Assembly (NCBI GenBank): GCA_016218665.1
Contig: JACRDI010000021.1
Location: 1 to 64,000 of the forward strand
Source of the DNA: Desulfovibrio sp.
Lineage (GTDB): Bacteria > Desulfobacterota > Desulfovibrionia > Desulfovibrionales > Desulfovibrionaceae
DNA: 64,000 nucleotides
Direction: 5' to 3'
Every line of letters starts with the position of its first letter. The first letter of the stretch is position 1. The position numbers and the translations under genes were made by a program. A model generated the notes under the pieces. It did not search any database. It was not told where the DNA came from and saw nothing but the letters and a program-made list of their open reading frames with translations. Positions 36,330-45,806 of the stretch are shown one piece after another.

Positions 36330-37427
36330 CTAGGCCTCCAGATGCACGATGACCGGTTCGCCAGCCTTGGGCATCCACACGCGGTCCAGGTCGGCCTGCA
36401 CTTCGCGGATGGAGCTCTCCTCGCTCGACATGAAGACCATGTCGTCCTTCTCGGCAACGACCAGCGGCCGCAGCTTGATGCGGTCGTTCAGGCCGAAGAG
36501 GCCAGTGTTGTCGGCCACGAGGATGGCGAAGGGGCCGTTCAGCAGGGCCTGGCCGTACACCATGCGCAGGGCGGTGTAGGCCTCCTTCTCCTGCTTGGGC
36601 ATGCGGGCGATCTCGTCCCAGAACGGCGGGGCGAAGACCTTGCAGGCCATCTCCTTGGAGAGGCCGTGCTTGCGGATGAGCAGGTCAAGCTCGTAGGCCA
36701 CGACCTCGGTGTCGGTCATGAGGGTGCACAGGTAGTTGTGCTCGCACAGGTAGCGGCGGTTGATGCCGTAGGAGCTGATCTCGCCGTTGTGCACGATGGA
36801 CCAGTCCAGCAGGGTGAAGGGGTGCGCGCCGCCCCACCAGCCGGGAGTGTTGGTCGGGAAGCGGTTGTGGCCGGTCCAGATGTACGCCTTGTATTCCTCC
36901 AGGCGGAAGAAGTCGGCGATGTCCTCCGGGAAGCCCACGCCCTTGAAGGCGCCCATGTTCTTGCCGCTGGAGAAGACGAAGGCCCCGGGCACCTTGTGGT
37001 TGATGTGCATGACCGCGTTGACCACGTAGTCCTGCTCGCCCAGGTCCCGGCCCTCCTGGGGGCGGTCCTTCTTGATGGTCAGGAAGTAGCGCGACATGAC
37101 CGGGGGATTCTTGATGGTCACCACCTTGCGGGTGGGGATGGGCTCGGCCAGGTGGACGGTGAAGTAGTGCTTGAGCACTTCCTCGGCGCTGTCCTGGGCG
37201 GCCTGGGTGTCGCACATCAGGTGGAAGGCGTACTTGTCGGCCAGGTCGGGGTAGATGCCGTAGGCCGCGAAGCCGCCGCCCAGGCCGTTGCCGCGGTCGT
37301 GCATGCAGGCCATGGAACGGATGGGCATTTCGCCGGGAATGAGGCCGCGCTTCTTGTGGATAACCCCGAAGACGCCGCAGCCGGAGATGTCTTTCTGGAA
37401 GTCGTAATACCTTTCAGGTGCTTTCAT
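36330..37427 (-). CDS. Class II glutamine amidotransferase (split glutamate synthase GATase subunit)
   Basis: DISGCGVFGVIHKKRG...MACMHDRGNGLGGGFAAYG...TGHNRFPTNTPGWWGGAHPFTLLDWSIVHNGEISSYGINRRYL. Confidence 0.88.
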   Translation of the reverse strand: MKAPERYYDFQKDISGCGVFGVIHKKRGLIPGEMPIRSMACMHDRGNGLGGGFAAYGIYPDLADKYAFHLMCDTQAAQDSAEEVLKHYFTVHLAEPIPTRKVVTIKNPPVMSRYFLTIKKDRPQEGRDLGEQDYVVNAVMHINHKVPGAFVFSSGKNMGAFKGVGFPEDIADFFRLEEYKAYIWTGHNRFPTNTPGWWGGAHPFTLLDWSIVHNGEISSYGINRRYLCEHNYLCTLMTDTEVVAYELDLLIRKHGLSKEMACKVFAPPFWDEIARMPKQEKEAYTALRMVYGQALLNGPFAILVADNTGLFGLNDRIKLRPLVVAEKDDMVFMSSEESSIREVQADLDRVWMPKAGEPVIVHLEA

Positions 37428-37466
37428 CCTACTCGTGCTCCTAGGCGGAAGTTCCGCTGATCGCCC

Positions 37467-38756
37467 TTAGCGGGCGGCCTTGGCCGGCTCGGGGTTCCAG
37501 GTCTCGTCGAACAGCTCGGCCGGCCAGAGGAAGACCTCGGGCCCGGCGTTGATGAGCTTGTCCTTGGCCTCGCCGGCGAGCGGCATCTCGAACTTGATGA
37601 AGGCCGTGTACATGCCGCCCTTGTCGATGTCGCCCACGAGCACGTAGCCCACCAGCTTCTCGTCACGGAACACGAGCTTGCGGTAGGTCTCCTTCTCCTC
37701 GTCAAGCAGGGCGTGGACCTCGTAGTTCTTGTCGCCATCGGGCGGGTTGACCACGCCGACCGAGATGGTGGGCAGGCCGTAGAAGCTGATGGAATTCATG
37801 GGCAGGCCGCCCATGTAGGGCTGCTTGGCGCCGGCCATGTTGCGGCCACAGGCGTAGCCCTGGTTGTAGGCGTTGGGCCAGATGGGCACCACGCGGTGCT
37901 CGCCGGTGAGCTGGTCCATGGCCTGAGCCACGTCGCCGGCGGCGTACACGTCCTTGGCGCTGGTCATCAGCTTGGCGTCCACCATGATGCCGCGCTCGAC
38001 CTTGATGCCGGCCTCCTTGGCGATGGCGCTGTGGGGCACCACGCCGATGGCCACCACCACCACGTCGCACTCCAGGAAGCGGCCGTCGGTGAGGAGCACG
38101 CCCTTCACGTGGCCGTCCTTGCCGCGCTGGATCTCCTTGGCGGTGACGCCGCAGTTGACCTCGATGCCGACGTTCTTGAGGCGGTTGGCGGCAAGCCGGC
38201 CGGCCTTCTCGTCAAACCCGCCGGAGAGGATGCGCGGGGCAAGCTCCACGATGGTCACGGACACGCCGCGGTCGTGCAGGCTTTCCGCCGCCTTGAGGCC
38301 GATGAGGCCGCCGCCGATGACCACGGCGCGCTTGATCTTGCTGGAGAGCTCGATGAGCGTGTTGGCGTGGGCCAGGGTGGTGAAGGAGTAGATGTCCTCC
38401 CCCTGCACGCCCGGAATGGGGGGCACGAAGGGGATGCCGCCGGTGGCGATGAGCAGGCGGTCGTATTTCACCGTCTCGCCCTTGTCGGTGGTCACGGTCT
38501 TCTTGGCGGTGTCCACGCCGGTGGCGGTGGTGCCGAGCTTGAGCTCCACGCCGTTCCTGGCGTAGTAGTCCTCGCCGCGCAGGGCCAGGCGCTCGGGGCC
38601 GATCTTTCCGGCCAGCAGGTAGGAGATGAGGGGCCGGCCGTAGGCGGCGGTGTCCTCCGCGCCGATGACGACGATCTTGCCGTCCTTGTCATGCCGGCGG
38701 ATGCCCTCGATGGCGCCGATGGAGGAGACGCCGTTTCCGATGATCACATAATTCAT
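37467..38756 (-). CDS. FAD-dependent NAD(P)-disulfide-oxidoreductase family protein
   Basis: MNYVIIGNGVSSIGAIEGIRRHDKDGKIVVIGAE; KIKRAVVIGGGLIGLKAAESLHDRG; VYAAGDVAQAMD. Confidence 0.9.
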   Translation of the reverse strand: MNYVIIGNGVSSIGAIEGIRRHDKDGKIVVIGAEDTAAYGRPLISYLLAGKIGPERLALRGEDYYARNGVELKLGTTATGVDTAKKTVTTDKGETVKYDRLLIATGGIPFVPPIPGVQGEDIYSFTTLAHANTLIELSSKIKRAVVIGGGLIGLKAAESLHDRGVSVTIVELAPRILSGGFDEKAGRLAANRLKNVGIEVNCGVTAKEIQRGKDGHVKGVLLTDGRFLECDVVVVAIGVVPHSAIAKEAGIKVERGIMVDAKLMTSAKDVYAAGDVAQAMDQLTGEHRVVPIWPNAYNQGYACGRNMAGAKQPYMGGLPMNSISFYGLPTISVGVVNPPDGDKNYEVHALLDEEKETYRKLVFRDEKLVGYVLVGDIDKGGMYTAFIKFEMPLAGEAKDKLINAGPEVFLWPAELFDETWNPEPAKAAR

Positions 38757-38757
38757 T

Positions 38758-39204
38758 TTAGCGCTCCTCCTGCTTCAGGGCCTTGTTGGGGCAGGCGGCC
38801 ACGCAGGCCGGACCGCCGGGGCGGTCGTGGCACAGATCGCACTTGACGATCTTGGCCTCCAGCGGGTGCCGGGCAATGGCGCCGAAGGGGCAGGCCATGA
38901 GGCAGGACCAGCAGCCCACGCACTTCTCGCGGTCGTACACGGTGCGGCCGGTCTCGGGGTCCTTCTGCAAGGCGCCGGAGATGCAGGCGGCCACGCAGGA
39001 GGGCTCGTCGCAGTGGCGGCAGGAAAGGGCCACGCAGGTGGGGCCGCCCTCATGCACGTGCTTGCAGGAGCTCAGGCCGCTTTCGCCGCGCTCCACGGTG
39101 TAGGCCAGGATGAGGTCCTTGCTCTTGGAATGGGCGGTCAGGCAGGCCAGCTCACAGATGTGGCAGCCGATGCAGAAGTCCTTGTTGGGGTAGACGCGTT
39201 TCAT
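38758..39204 (-). CDS. 4Fe-4S dicluster (HycB-type) ferredoxin protein
   Basis: KDFCIGCHICELACL; CRHCDEPSCVAACISGAL; REKCVGCWSCLMACPFGAI; KCDLCHDRPGGPACVAACPNKAL. Confidence 0.92.
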   Translation of the reverse strand: MKRVYPNKDFCIGCHICELACLTAHSKSKDLILAYTVERGESGLSSCKHVHEGGPTCVALSCRHCDEPSCVAACISGALQKDPETGRTVYDREKCVGCWSCLMACPFGAIARHPLEAKIVKCDLCHDRPGGPACVAACPNKALKQEER

Positions 39205-39222
39205 ATTCTCTCGCCCCCTTGG

Positions 39223-40749
39223 TTAGCGACCGGCGTGCTTCACGCCGAGGATGTCCATCTCGGTGTCGGTGAGGCCCACGGCGCGCAGCTTGTCGCGGTT
39301 GCCGCGCAGGCTCTCGATGGAGTTGAGGCCCATGCCGCCGAGCATTTCTTCGATCTCGTGGCCCCAGGCGCGCACCAGATTGACCATCTTCTGGGCGGCC
39401 ACGTCCGGGTTCTGGCGCTTGGCCAGGCGGGCGTCGTTGGTGGCGATGCCCCAGGGGCACTTGCCCGTGTAGCACTTGGCGCACAGGGTGCAGCCCACGC
39501 TGATGAGCGCCGAGGTGGCGATGTAGCAGGCGTCCGCACCAAGGGCGATGGCCTTGATGACGTCGGCGCTGCAGCGGGTGCCGCCGGCGGCCACGATGGA
39601 CGCCCGGTTGCGGATGCCCTCGTCGCGCAGGCGCTGGTCCACCTGGGCCAGGGCCAGCTCGATGGGGATGCCCACGTTGTCGCGGATCATGCCCGGAGCC
39701 GCGCCCGTGCCGCCGCGCACGCCGTCGATGGCGACGATGTCCGCTCCGGCGCGCACGATGCCCGAGGCGATGGCGGCCACGTTGTGCACCGCGGCGATCT
39801 TCACGCTCACGGGCACGCGGTACTCGCTGGCTTCCTTCAGGGCGAAGATGAGCTGGTGCAGGTCTTCGATGGAGTAGATGTCGTGGTGAGGCGCGGGAGA
39901 GATGGCGTCGGAGCCCAGCGGCACCATGCGGGTCTCGGAGACCATGGCGTTGATCTTCTCGCCGGGCAGGTGGCCGCCGATGCCGGGCTTGGCGCCCTGG
40001 CCGACCTTGATCTCGATGCCGGCGCCCGCGTTCAGGTAGTCGCGGTGCACGCCGAAGCGGCCGGAAGCCACCTGCACGATGGTATTCTTGCCGTATTTGT
40101 ACAGGCTCTTGTGCAGGCCGCCCTCACCCGTGTTGTAGCAGATGCCCAGCTCGGTGGCGGCGCGGGCCATGGCCACGTGCAGGTTGAAGTTGATGGAGCC
40201 GAAGCTCATGGCCGAGAACATGATCGGGTAGTTCAGCTCGATCTGCGGCGCCAGCTTGGTCTTGAGCTTGGCGCTGCCGTCCTTGGTCTTGGAAAATTCC
40301 AGCTTGTCCGGCTTGGAGCCGAGGAAGGTCTTCAGCTCCATGGGCTCGCGCAGGGGGTCGATGGACGGGTTCGTCACCTGGCTGGCGTCGAGCAGGAGCT
40401 TGTCCCAGTAGACCGGGATGTTCACCGGGCTGCCCATGCCGGTCAGGAGCACGCCGCCGGTGTCGGCCTGCTTGTAGATGTACTTCAGGAACTCGGGACG
40501 CCAGAGGGCGTTGTCCTTGAAGTCCGAGCGCTTTTTCTGGATGAGCAGGGCCGAGGTCGGGCAGAGGGCCTCGCAGCGGTGGCAACCCACGCACTTGGCG
40601 TTGTCGTGCATGACCTTCTGGCGCGTCTCGTCCCAGAAATGGGCCTCGTACGAGCACTGGCGCACGCAGACCTTGCAGTTGATGCACAGGTCCTTGTCGC
40701 GGACGATGGAGAAATCGTGATAGTTTCGGTTGATCGGCTGGAAAAGCAA
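39223..40749 (-). CDS. Archaeal-type glutamate synthase, ferredoxin + FMN-binding central domain
   Basis: Ferredoxin motifs CINCKVCVRQCS and CVGCHRCEALCP, then GEGGLHKSLYKYGKNTIVQVASGRFGVHRDYLNAGAGIEIKVGQGAKPGIGGHLPGEKI. ORF opens at 40824; proposed TTG start about 40749 is uncertain. Confidence 0.88.
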   Translation of the reverse strand: MLFQPINRNYHDFSIVRDKDLCINCKVCVRQCSYEAHFWDETRQKVMHDNAKCVGCHRCEALCPTSALLIQKKRSDFKDNALWRPEFLKYIYKQADTGGVLLTGMGSPVNIPVYWDKLLLDASQVTNPSIDPLREPMELKTFLGSKPDKLEFSKTKDGSAKLKTKLAPQIELNYPIMFSAMSFGSINFNLHVAMARAATELGICYNTGEGGLHKSLYKYGKNTIVQVASGRFGVHRDYLNAGAGIEIKVGQGAKPGIGGHLPGEKINAMVSETRMVPLGSDAISPAPHHDIYSIEDLHQLIFALKEASEYRVPVSVKIAAVHNVAAIASGIVRAGADIVAIDGVRGGTGAAPGMIRDNVGIPIELALAQVDQRLRDEGIRNRASIVAAGGTRCSADVIKAIALGADACYIATSALISVGCTLCAKCYTGKCPWGIATNDARLAKRQNPDVAAQKMVNLVRAWGHEIEEMLGGMGLNSIESLRGNRDKLRAVGLTDTEMDILGVKHAGR

Positions 40750-40884
40750 AACCGTTACCTCGCTCCAAGTGGTTTGGATGACCGCGCACGGGCCGCAGGT
40801 CGCCTCCCGCTTCCTCCGGCACACCCGGCTGACAGGGGGTCGTCAGAAAAGCACAAGGGTTATGGACCTGTCAACAAAGGAATA

Positions 40885-40905
40885 CGAAAATGTGCCGAAT
40901 TTTCG
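40885..40905. promoter_or_regulatory. Inverted repeat upstream of the split glutamate synthase operon (candidate operator)
   Basis: CGAAAAT-gtgccga-ATTTTCG perfect 7-bp arms in an AT-rich intergenic region. Confidence 0.4.
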
Positions 40906-40970
40906 ATTTTTGTCATATTTTGCCGGGAAACTTCTCCTGCGACACCCGCAAAAATGACGAAAGATGAGCG

Positions 40971-41004
40971 AAAAAAAGGCCGCTCACCCGAAGAATGAGC
41001 GGCC
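40971..41004 (-). terminator. Rho-independent terminator after glgP (minus strand)
   Basis: Minus strand GGGCCGCTCATTCTTCGGGTGAGCGGCCTTTTTTT. Confidence 0.85.
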
Positions 41005-41017
41005 CTTCCCAGGAATT

Positions 41018-43588
41018 TTAGACGTTCGCCCAGTGAATCAGTCCCAAAGCGTGGGAATCGAGCAGCAGGGGGTGGTGGGGCAGAATCCTCAAGGTGAAGC
41101 CGAATCTCCCGGCCTCGGGAGGCATCACCTCGCCCCGGTACAGGTGCCAGCCGTCGCCCAGATCCTTCTCCGGGGCCATGGGCGTGGTCTGTCTGCGGGT
41201 GAAGGCGCTGTCCTGGCTCACCGGGCCGTGGTAGACCTCCACGCGCACATCGTTGGGCGCCAGGCCGTCCAGGTGCACCCGCGCCTCGATGAGGATGGGC
41301 TCCTCCACGAACACTGCGGCGTGGGTCTCGGTGCGGATGTCGGCGATGGACAGGTTGCCCCAGCGGGTCATGAGGCGCATGCGCCACTCGGCCAGGTCCT
41401 TGGCGGCCTTGAAGTCGTCCTTCACCAGGCTCACGTAGTTGCGGCAGGAGGGCAGATAGGCCCGCTCCACGTATTCCTCCACCATGCGGTGGGCGGTGAA
41501 CACCGGGCCCAGGTCCTTGAGGGCGGCCTTCATCTTGCGGATCCAGTTGCGCGGCAGGTTGCCCCGGCCGCGGTCATAGAACTCCGGCAGGATGTCGTTC
41601 TCCAGGATGTTGAACAGGGTCTGGCTTTCCACGAAGTCCTGGTAGGCCAGGTCGTCGTACTCCTCTCCCCTGCCGATGGCCCAGCCCAGGCTGTTGTCCG
41701 GGCGGTAGGCCTCGTCCCACCAGCCGTCCAGGGTGGAGGCCTGGAGCACGCCGTTGATCATGGCCTTCATGCCGCTGGTGCCGCAGGCCTCCAGCGGGCG
41801 GCGCGGGTTGTTGAGCCACACGTCGCAGCCCTGCACCATGCGGCTGGCGATCTTGACGTCGTAGTCCTCCAGAAAGACCATGCTCACGCGGCAGTCGTCG
41901 CGCCGGCAGAGCTGCTGCAGTTCCTGGATGATCTTCTTGCCCTCGTTGTCGTGCGGGTGGGCCTTGCCCGCGAAGATGAACTGCACGCGCCGCTCCGTGC
42001 CCGTGATCAGGCGCACCAGCCGATCCTTGTCCATCAGGAGCAGGTTGGCCCGCTTGTACGTGGCGAAGCGCCGCGCAAAGCCGATGGTCAGGGCCTGCGG
42101 GTCCAGCACCTCGTCGGCGACCTGCAGGTCCCGGTGGCGGGCGCCCTTTTCCAAAAGCTGCTTGCGCAGACGTTTGCGCACGAAGTCCACCAGGCGCTCG
42201 CGCAGGCGCTCGTGGGTGCGCCAGAGTTCGGCGTCGGGAATGTTCTCGGCCTGCTCCCACACGCGGCTGCAGTCCGGGTCCTCGCGCCAGTTGCCCAGGT
42301 AGCGGTCGTAGAGGATTGCCATGTCGGTCGCCACCCATGTGGCCGCGTGCACGCCGTTGGTGATGCTGCCGATGGGCACGTCCTCCACCGGGTTCTGCGG
42401 CCACACGCGCTGCCACATCTTGCGCGAGACCTCGCCATGCAGCTTGGACACGCCGTTGCTGAAGCGCGAGAGCCTGAGCGCCAGCACGGTCATGCAGAAC
42501 TGTTCGCCGTCGTCTCGCGGGTCCTCGCGTCCCAGGGCCATGAAGACCTTGAAGGCCAGGCCGAGCTTGCCGGCGTAGTTCTCGAAGTACGTGCGCATGA
42601 GCTCCGGCGGAAAGCGGTCGTTGCCGGCCGGCACCGGGGTGTGGGTGGTGAACACGCTGGACGAGGCGGTGAGCTCCATGGCCGCCTCGAAGGAGAGGCC
42701 GTGCTCCTGCATGTACACGCGGATGCGCTCCAGTCCGGCGAAGGCCGAGTGCCCCTCGTTCATGTGGATGACCATGGGCTCTATGCCCATGGCGGCCAGG
42801 GCCTTCAGCCCGCCGATGCCCAGCAGGATCTCCTGCCAGAGCCGCATCTCCAGGCCGCCGCCGTAGAGCCGCGCCGTCACCTGGCGGAACTCCGGGCTGT
42901 TGTCCGGCAGGTTGGCGTCGAGCAGGAACAGCCGCACCTTGCCCACATGGGCCTCCCACACGCGGGCGCACAGGTTCTGCCCGGCCAGATCGACGCACAC
43001 GCGGATCTGGTTGCCCAGTTCGTCCTGCGCGGGCCTGAGGGGCATCTGCTCGAAGTCGTGTCCGGGGTAGCGCTCCTGCTGCCAGCCGTCGGGGGTCATG
43101 TACTGGCGGAAGTACCCCTCCCGGTACAAGAGGCCCACGCCCACCAGAGGCACGTTCAGGTCGCTGGCGCTTTTCAGGTGGTCGCCCGCCAGCACGCCCA
43201 GGCCGCCGGAATAGATTGGCAGGCACATGGCGATGCCGTACTCCAGGCTGAAGTAGGCCACGGGCATGGCGTTGCGCTCCGGCAGGGAGGGGAATTTGAA
43301 GGGCGTGTGCTTGCGCACCTGGTAGTGGTCCAGGGCGCGCTTGGCGTCGGCCAGGCGCTGCAGAAAGAAGTCGTCGCGCGCCAGTTCCTCGATGCGCCGC
43401 TGCGGCAGCCGGTTCAGCAGCGCCACCGGGTTCTGCTCGCAGGCCACCCACAGGCCGTGGTCGATGGTGGTGAAAATGGTGGTGAGCTCGTTGTTCCACG
43501 AGAACCAAAGATTGTAGGCGATGTCCCACAGGGGCTCCAGCTTCGGCGGGAGCTTGGGGACAACGCTGAACACGCGCAGCGCCTGCAT
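41018..43588 (-). CDS. glgP: Alpha-glucan (glycogen) phosphorylase, GT35
   Basis: YFSLEYGIAMCLPIYSGGLGVLAGDHLKSASDLNVPLVGVGLLYREGYFRQ; NNPRRPLEACGTSGMKAMINGVLQASTLDGWWDE. Confidence 0.95.
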   Translation of the reverse strand: MQALRVFSVVPKLPPKLEPLWDIAYNLWFSWNNELTTIFTTIDHGLWVACEQNPVALLNRLPQRRIEELARDDFFLQRLADAKRALDHYQVRKHTPFKFPSLPERNAMPVAYFSLEYGIAMCLPIYSGGLGVLAGDHLKSASDLNVPLVGVGLLYREGYFRQYMTPDGWQQERYPGHDFEQMPLRPAQDELGNQIRVCVDLAGQNLCARVWEAHVGKVRLFLLDANLPDNSPEFRQVTARLYGGGLEMRLWQEILLGIGGLKALAAMGIEPMVIHMNEGHSAFAGLERIRVYMQEHGLSFEAAMELTASSSVFTTHTPVPAGNDRFPPELMRTYFENYAGKLGLAFKVFMALGREDPRDDGEQFCMTVLALRLSRFSNGVSKLHGEVSRKMWQRVWPQNPVEDVPIGSITNGVHAATWVATDMAILYDRYLGNWREDPDCSRVWEQAENIPDAELWRTHERLRERLVDFVRKRLRKQLLEKGARHRDLQVADEVLDPQALTIGFARRFATYKRANLLLMDKDRLVRLITGTERRVQFIFAGKAHPHDNEGKKIIQELQQLCRRDDCRVSMVFLEDYDVKIASRMVQGCDVWLNNPRRPLEACGTSGMKAMINGVLQASTLDGWWDEAYRPDNSLGWAIGRGEEYDDLAYQDFVESQTLFNILENDILPEFYDRGRGNLPRNWIRKMKAALKDLGPVFTAHRMVEEYVERAYLPSCRNYVSLVKDDFKAAKDLAEWRMRLMTRWGNLSIADIRTETHAAVFVEEPILIEARVHLDGLAPNDVRVEVYHGPVSQDSAFTRRQTTPMAPEKDLGDGWHLYRGEVMPPEAGRFGFTLRILPHHPLLLDSHALGLIHWANV

Positions 43589-43757
43589 GCAGTCTCCTTG
43601 AACGAATTGATGCGGAGGACATTTCGGACGCTACAGCGTATAAAGCGCGTGGGGAAAAAGCAAGGCTCGCCGCGTGACAATTCCCGGCCGCGCAGATTCA
43701 TTGACAGGCGGGCCGTTCAGTGGAAAGAAAGCGCTCTTACGTTGATGGAGGACGCCC

Positions 43758-44243
43758 ATGCAGGATCGGAACACGCAAGGCGCTGCCGAGCCTTTGGAAG
43801 TGCGGGTGCGCTTTCTGCACCCCGTGTGGCAGGAGCACCCCCTGGCCTACGCCACGGAGGTCTCCGCCGGTCTGGACCTGCGCGCCTGTTTCGACGCCCC
43901 GGCCATCGAGATCCCCGCCGGGGGCCGGGCGGCCATCCCCGCCGGCCTGGCCATCGAGGTCATGCGGCCGGGCATCGCCGGCTTCGTCTTTTCGCGCTCC
44001 GGCCTGGGCACCAAGGAAGGCCTCACGGTCAGCCAGGGCGTGGGCGTCATCGACCCCGACTACCGGGGCGAGATCATCGTGTCGCTTCTGAACACCTCCG
44101 GGCAGACCCGGACCGTAGAGCGAGGTCAGCGCATCGCGCAGCTGGTGTTCATGCCGGTCTTCACGGCCCGGCTCACCGCTGTCGATGCGCTTGGCGAGAC
44201 CGCGCGCGGCGCGGGAGGCTTCGGTCATACCGGAAAGGTGTAG
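43758..44243 (+). CDS. dut: dUTP diphosphatase
   Basis: YATEVSAGLDLRACFD; FSRSGLGTKEGLTVSQGVGVIDPDYRGEIIVSLLNTS; RGQRIAQLVFMPV; RGAGGFGHTGK. Confidence 0.95.
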   Translation: MQDRNTQGAAEPLEVRVRFLHPVWQEHPLAYATEVSAGLDLRACFDAPAIEIPAGGRAAIPAGLAIEVMRPGIAGFVFSRSGLGTKEGLTVSQGVGVIDPDYRGEIIVSLLNTSGQTRTVERGQRIAQLVFMPVFTARLTAVDALGETARGAGGFGHTGKV

Positions 44244-44276
44244 CAACACGTTCAATCTCGCAAGGAGTCAAAGATA

Positions 44277-45485
44277 ATGAGCAGCAAATACGACGCGCTG
44301 GTGGCCCGGGAGAAGAAGGTCCTCTGCCAGACCTACGGCCGCTACCCCCTGGCCATCGAGAAGGCCCAGGGCGCGCGCATGACCGACCTGGACGGCAGGG
44401 AATACATCGACCTCCTGGCGGGCATCGCCGTGGCCAACCTGGGCCACAGCCACCCGGAACTGTTGGAGGTCATGGCCGCGCAGGCCAAAGAGCTGCTGCA
44501 CGTCAGCAACCTCTTCTATCAGCCCCGGCAGGTGGAGCTGGCCGAGCTGCTGCTTGCCACCTGCGCCTGCGACCGCGTGTTCTTCTGCAACTCCGGCGCG
44601 GAGGCCAACGAGGCCGCCATCAAGCTTGCCCGGCGCTACATGCGCACCGTGCGCAACAAGGACGCGGGCGAGATCATCACCCTTTCCGGCTCGTTCCACG
44701 GCCGCACCCTGGCCACCCTGACCGCCACCGGCCAGGCCGGGCGCATCAAGGAGGGCTTCGAGCCCCTGCCCCAGGGCTTCAGCACCGTGCCCTTCGGCGA
44801 CATCGAGGCCCTGCGCGCCGCGGTGACGCCGAAAACCGCGGCCGTGCTCATGGAGATGGTGCAGGGCGAGGGCGGCGTGCTGCCCCTGCCCGAGGCCTAC
44901 GTGAAGGAGGCGGCCGAGATCTGCCGCGAGGCCGGGTGCCTGTTCATGGTCGACGAAGTGCAGACCGGCATGTGCCGCACGGGCAAATTCTGGGCGCACC
45001 AGCACTACGGCGTGCAGCCCGACGTGTTCACCACGTCCAAGGCGCTGGCCAACGGCCTGCCCATGGGCGCCATGCTGGCCAAGGAACACGTGGCCAATGG
45101 CTTTGTGCCCGGCAGCCACGCCACCACCTTCGGCGGCGGCGGCGTGGTTTCCGCCGTGGCGGCCAAGGTCGTGGAGATCATGCAGCGCGACGACATCGCC
45201 GGCCGGGCCCGCGACCTGGGCGCGCTGGCGCTCGACGCCTTCAAGAAGGTGCAGGCCAACCATCCGGAGCGCATCAGCGGCGTTCGCGGCCTGGGCCTCA
45301 TGATCGGCATCGTGCTCTCCGGCCCCGGCGAAAACATCCACGCGGCCCTGCGCGAGCGCGGCTTCGTGTGCAATCTGGCCCACGGCACGGTGCTGCGCCT
45401 GCTGCCGCCGCTCACCATCGCGGCCGAGGATCTGCTTGCCTTTGCCGCGGCGCTGGATGATATTCTCGCAACGGACAAGCCGTAA
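44277..45485 (+). CDS. argD: Acetylornithine/succinyldiaminopimelate aminotransferase
   Basis: MTDLDGREYIDLLAGIAVANLGHSHPELLE; FFCNSGAEANEAAIKLARRY; TTSKALANGLPMGAMLA. Confidence 0.93.
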   Translation: MSSKYDALVAREKKVLCQTYGRYPLAIEKAQGARMTDLDGREYIDLLAGIAVANLGHSHPELLEVMAAQAKELLHVSNLFYQPRQVELAELLLATCACDRVFFCNSGAEANEAAIKLARRYMRTVRNKDAGEIITLSGSFHGRTLATLTATGQAGRIKEGFEPLPQGFSTVPFGDIEALRAAVTPKTAAVLMEMVQGEGGVLPLPEAYVKEAAEICREAGCLFMVDEVQTGMCRTGKFWAHQHYGVQPDVFTTSKALANGLPMGAMLAKEHVANGFVPGSHATTFGGGGVVSAVAAKVVEIMQRDDIAGRARDLGALALDAFKKVQANHPERISGVRGLGLMIGIVLSGPGENIHAALRERGFVCNLAHGTVLRLLPPLTIAAEDLLAFAAALDDILATDKP

Positions 45486-45513
45486 CGCAAACAATCAAGC
45501 CCGGAGGGCGGAA

Positions 45514-45762
45514 ATGACGGAGATCGCTCCCATTTCCAAGGGCGCGGCAGTCGAGAGCCCGGTGCAGAACGTCACCGTGCCCGACGAGCCGCGCCTGCCC
45601 GCGGGCCGGCAGATAACAAGCGTGCAGCCCCACCCCACGCCCCTGGTGGCCCAGGTGGAGCAGCCGCAGCCCGTGGTGGACGAAGAGGCCCGGCGTCTGC
45701 ACATCGCGCAGATGCGCGCCGAAATCACCGGCACGGGCGGCATCGTGGACTCCATCGCCTGA
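45514..45762 (+). CDS. Small hypothetical protein (82 aa, probably disordered)
   Basis: ATG 45514 preceded by CCGGAGGGCGGAA; MTEIAPISKGAAVESPVQNVTVPDEPRLPAGRQ...AEITGTGGIVDSIA. Confidence 0.55.
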   Translation: MTEIAPISKGAAVESPVQNVTVPDEPRLPAGRQITSVQPHPTPLVAQVEQPQPVVDEEARRLHIAQMRAEITGTGGIVDSIA

Positions 45763-45806
45763 CGCGCCCAACCCACACTTTAGCCAAAACGGACATTTCG
45801 CCAGCC

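Noticed and set aside
43701-43723. Sigma70 promoter upstream of dut (TTGACA at 43701)
   Set aside because: Good -35, but no acceptable -10 at 16-18 nt spacing (AAAGAA).
40964-45460. 1498-aa + strand ORF
   Set aside because: Antisense shadow of glgP, then an alternate frame of dut/argD. Composition is dominated by A, G, R, H and P, with no recognisable domains; typical of high-GC codon bias.
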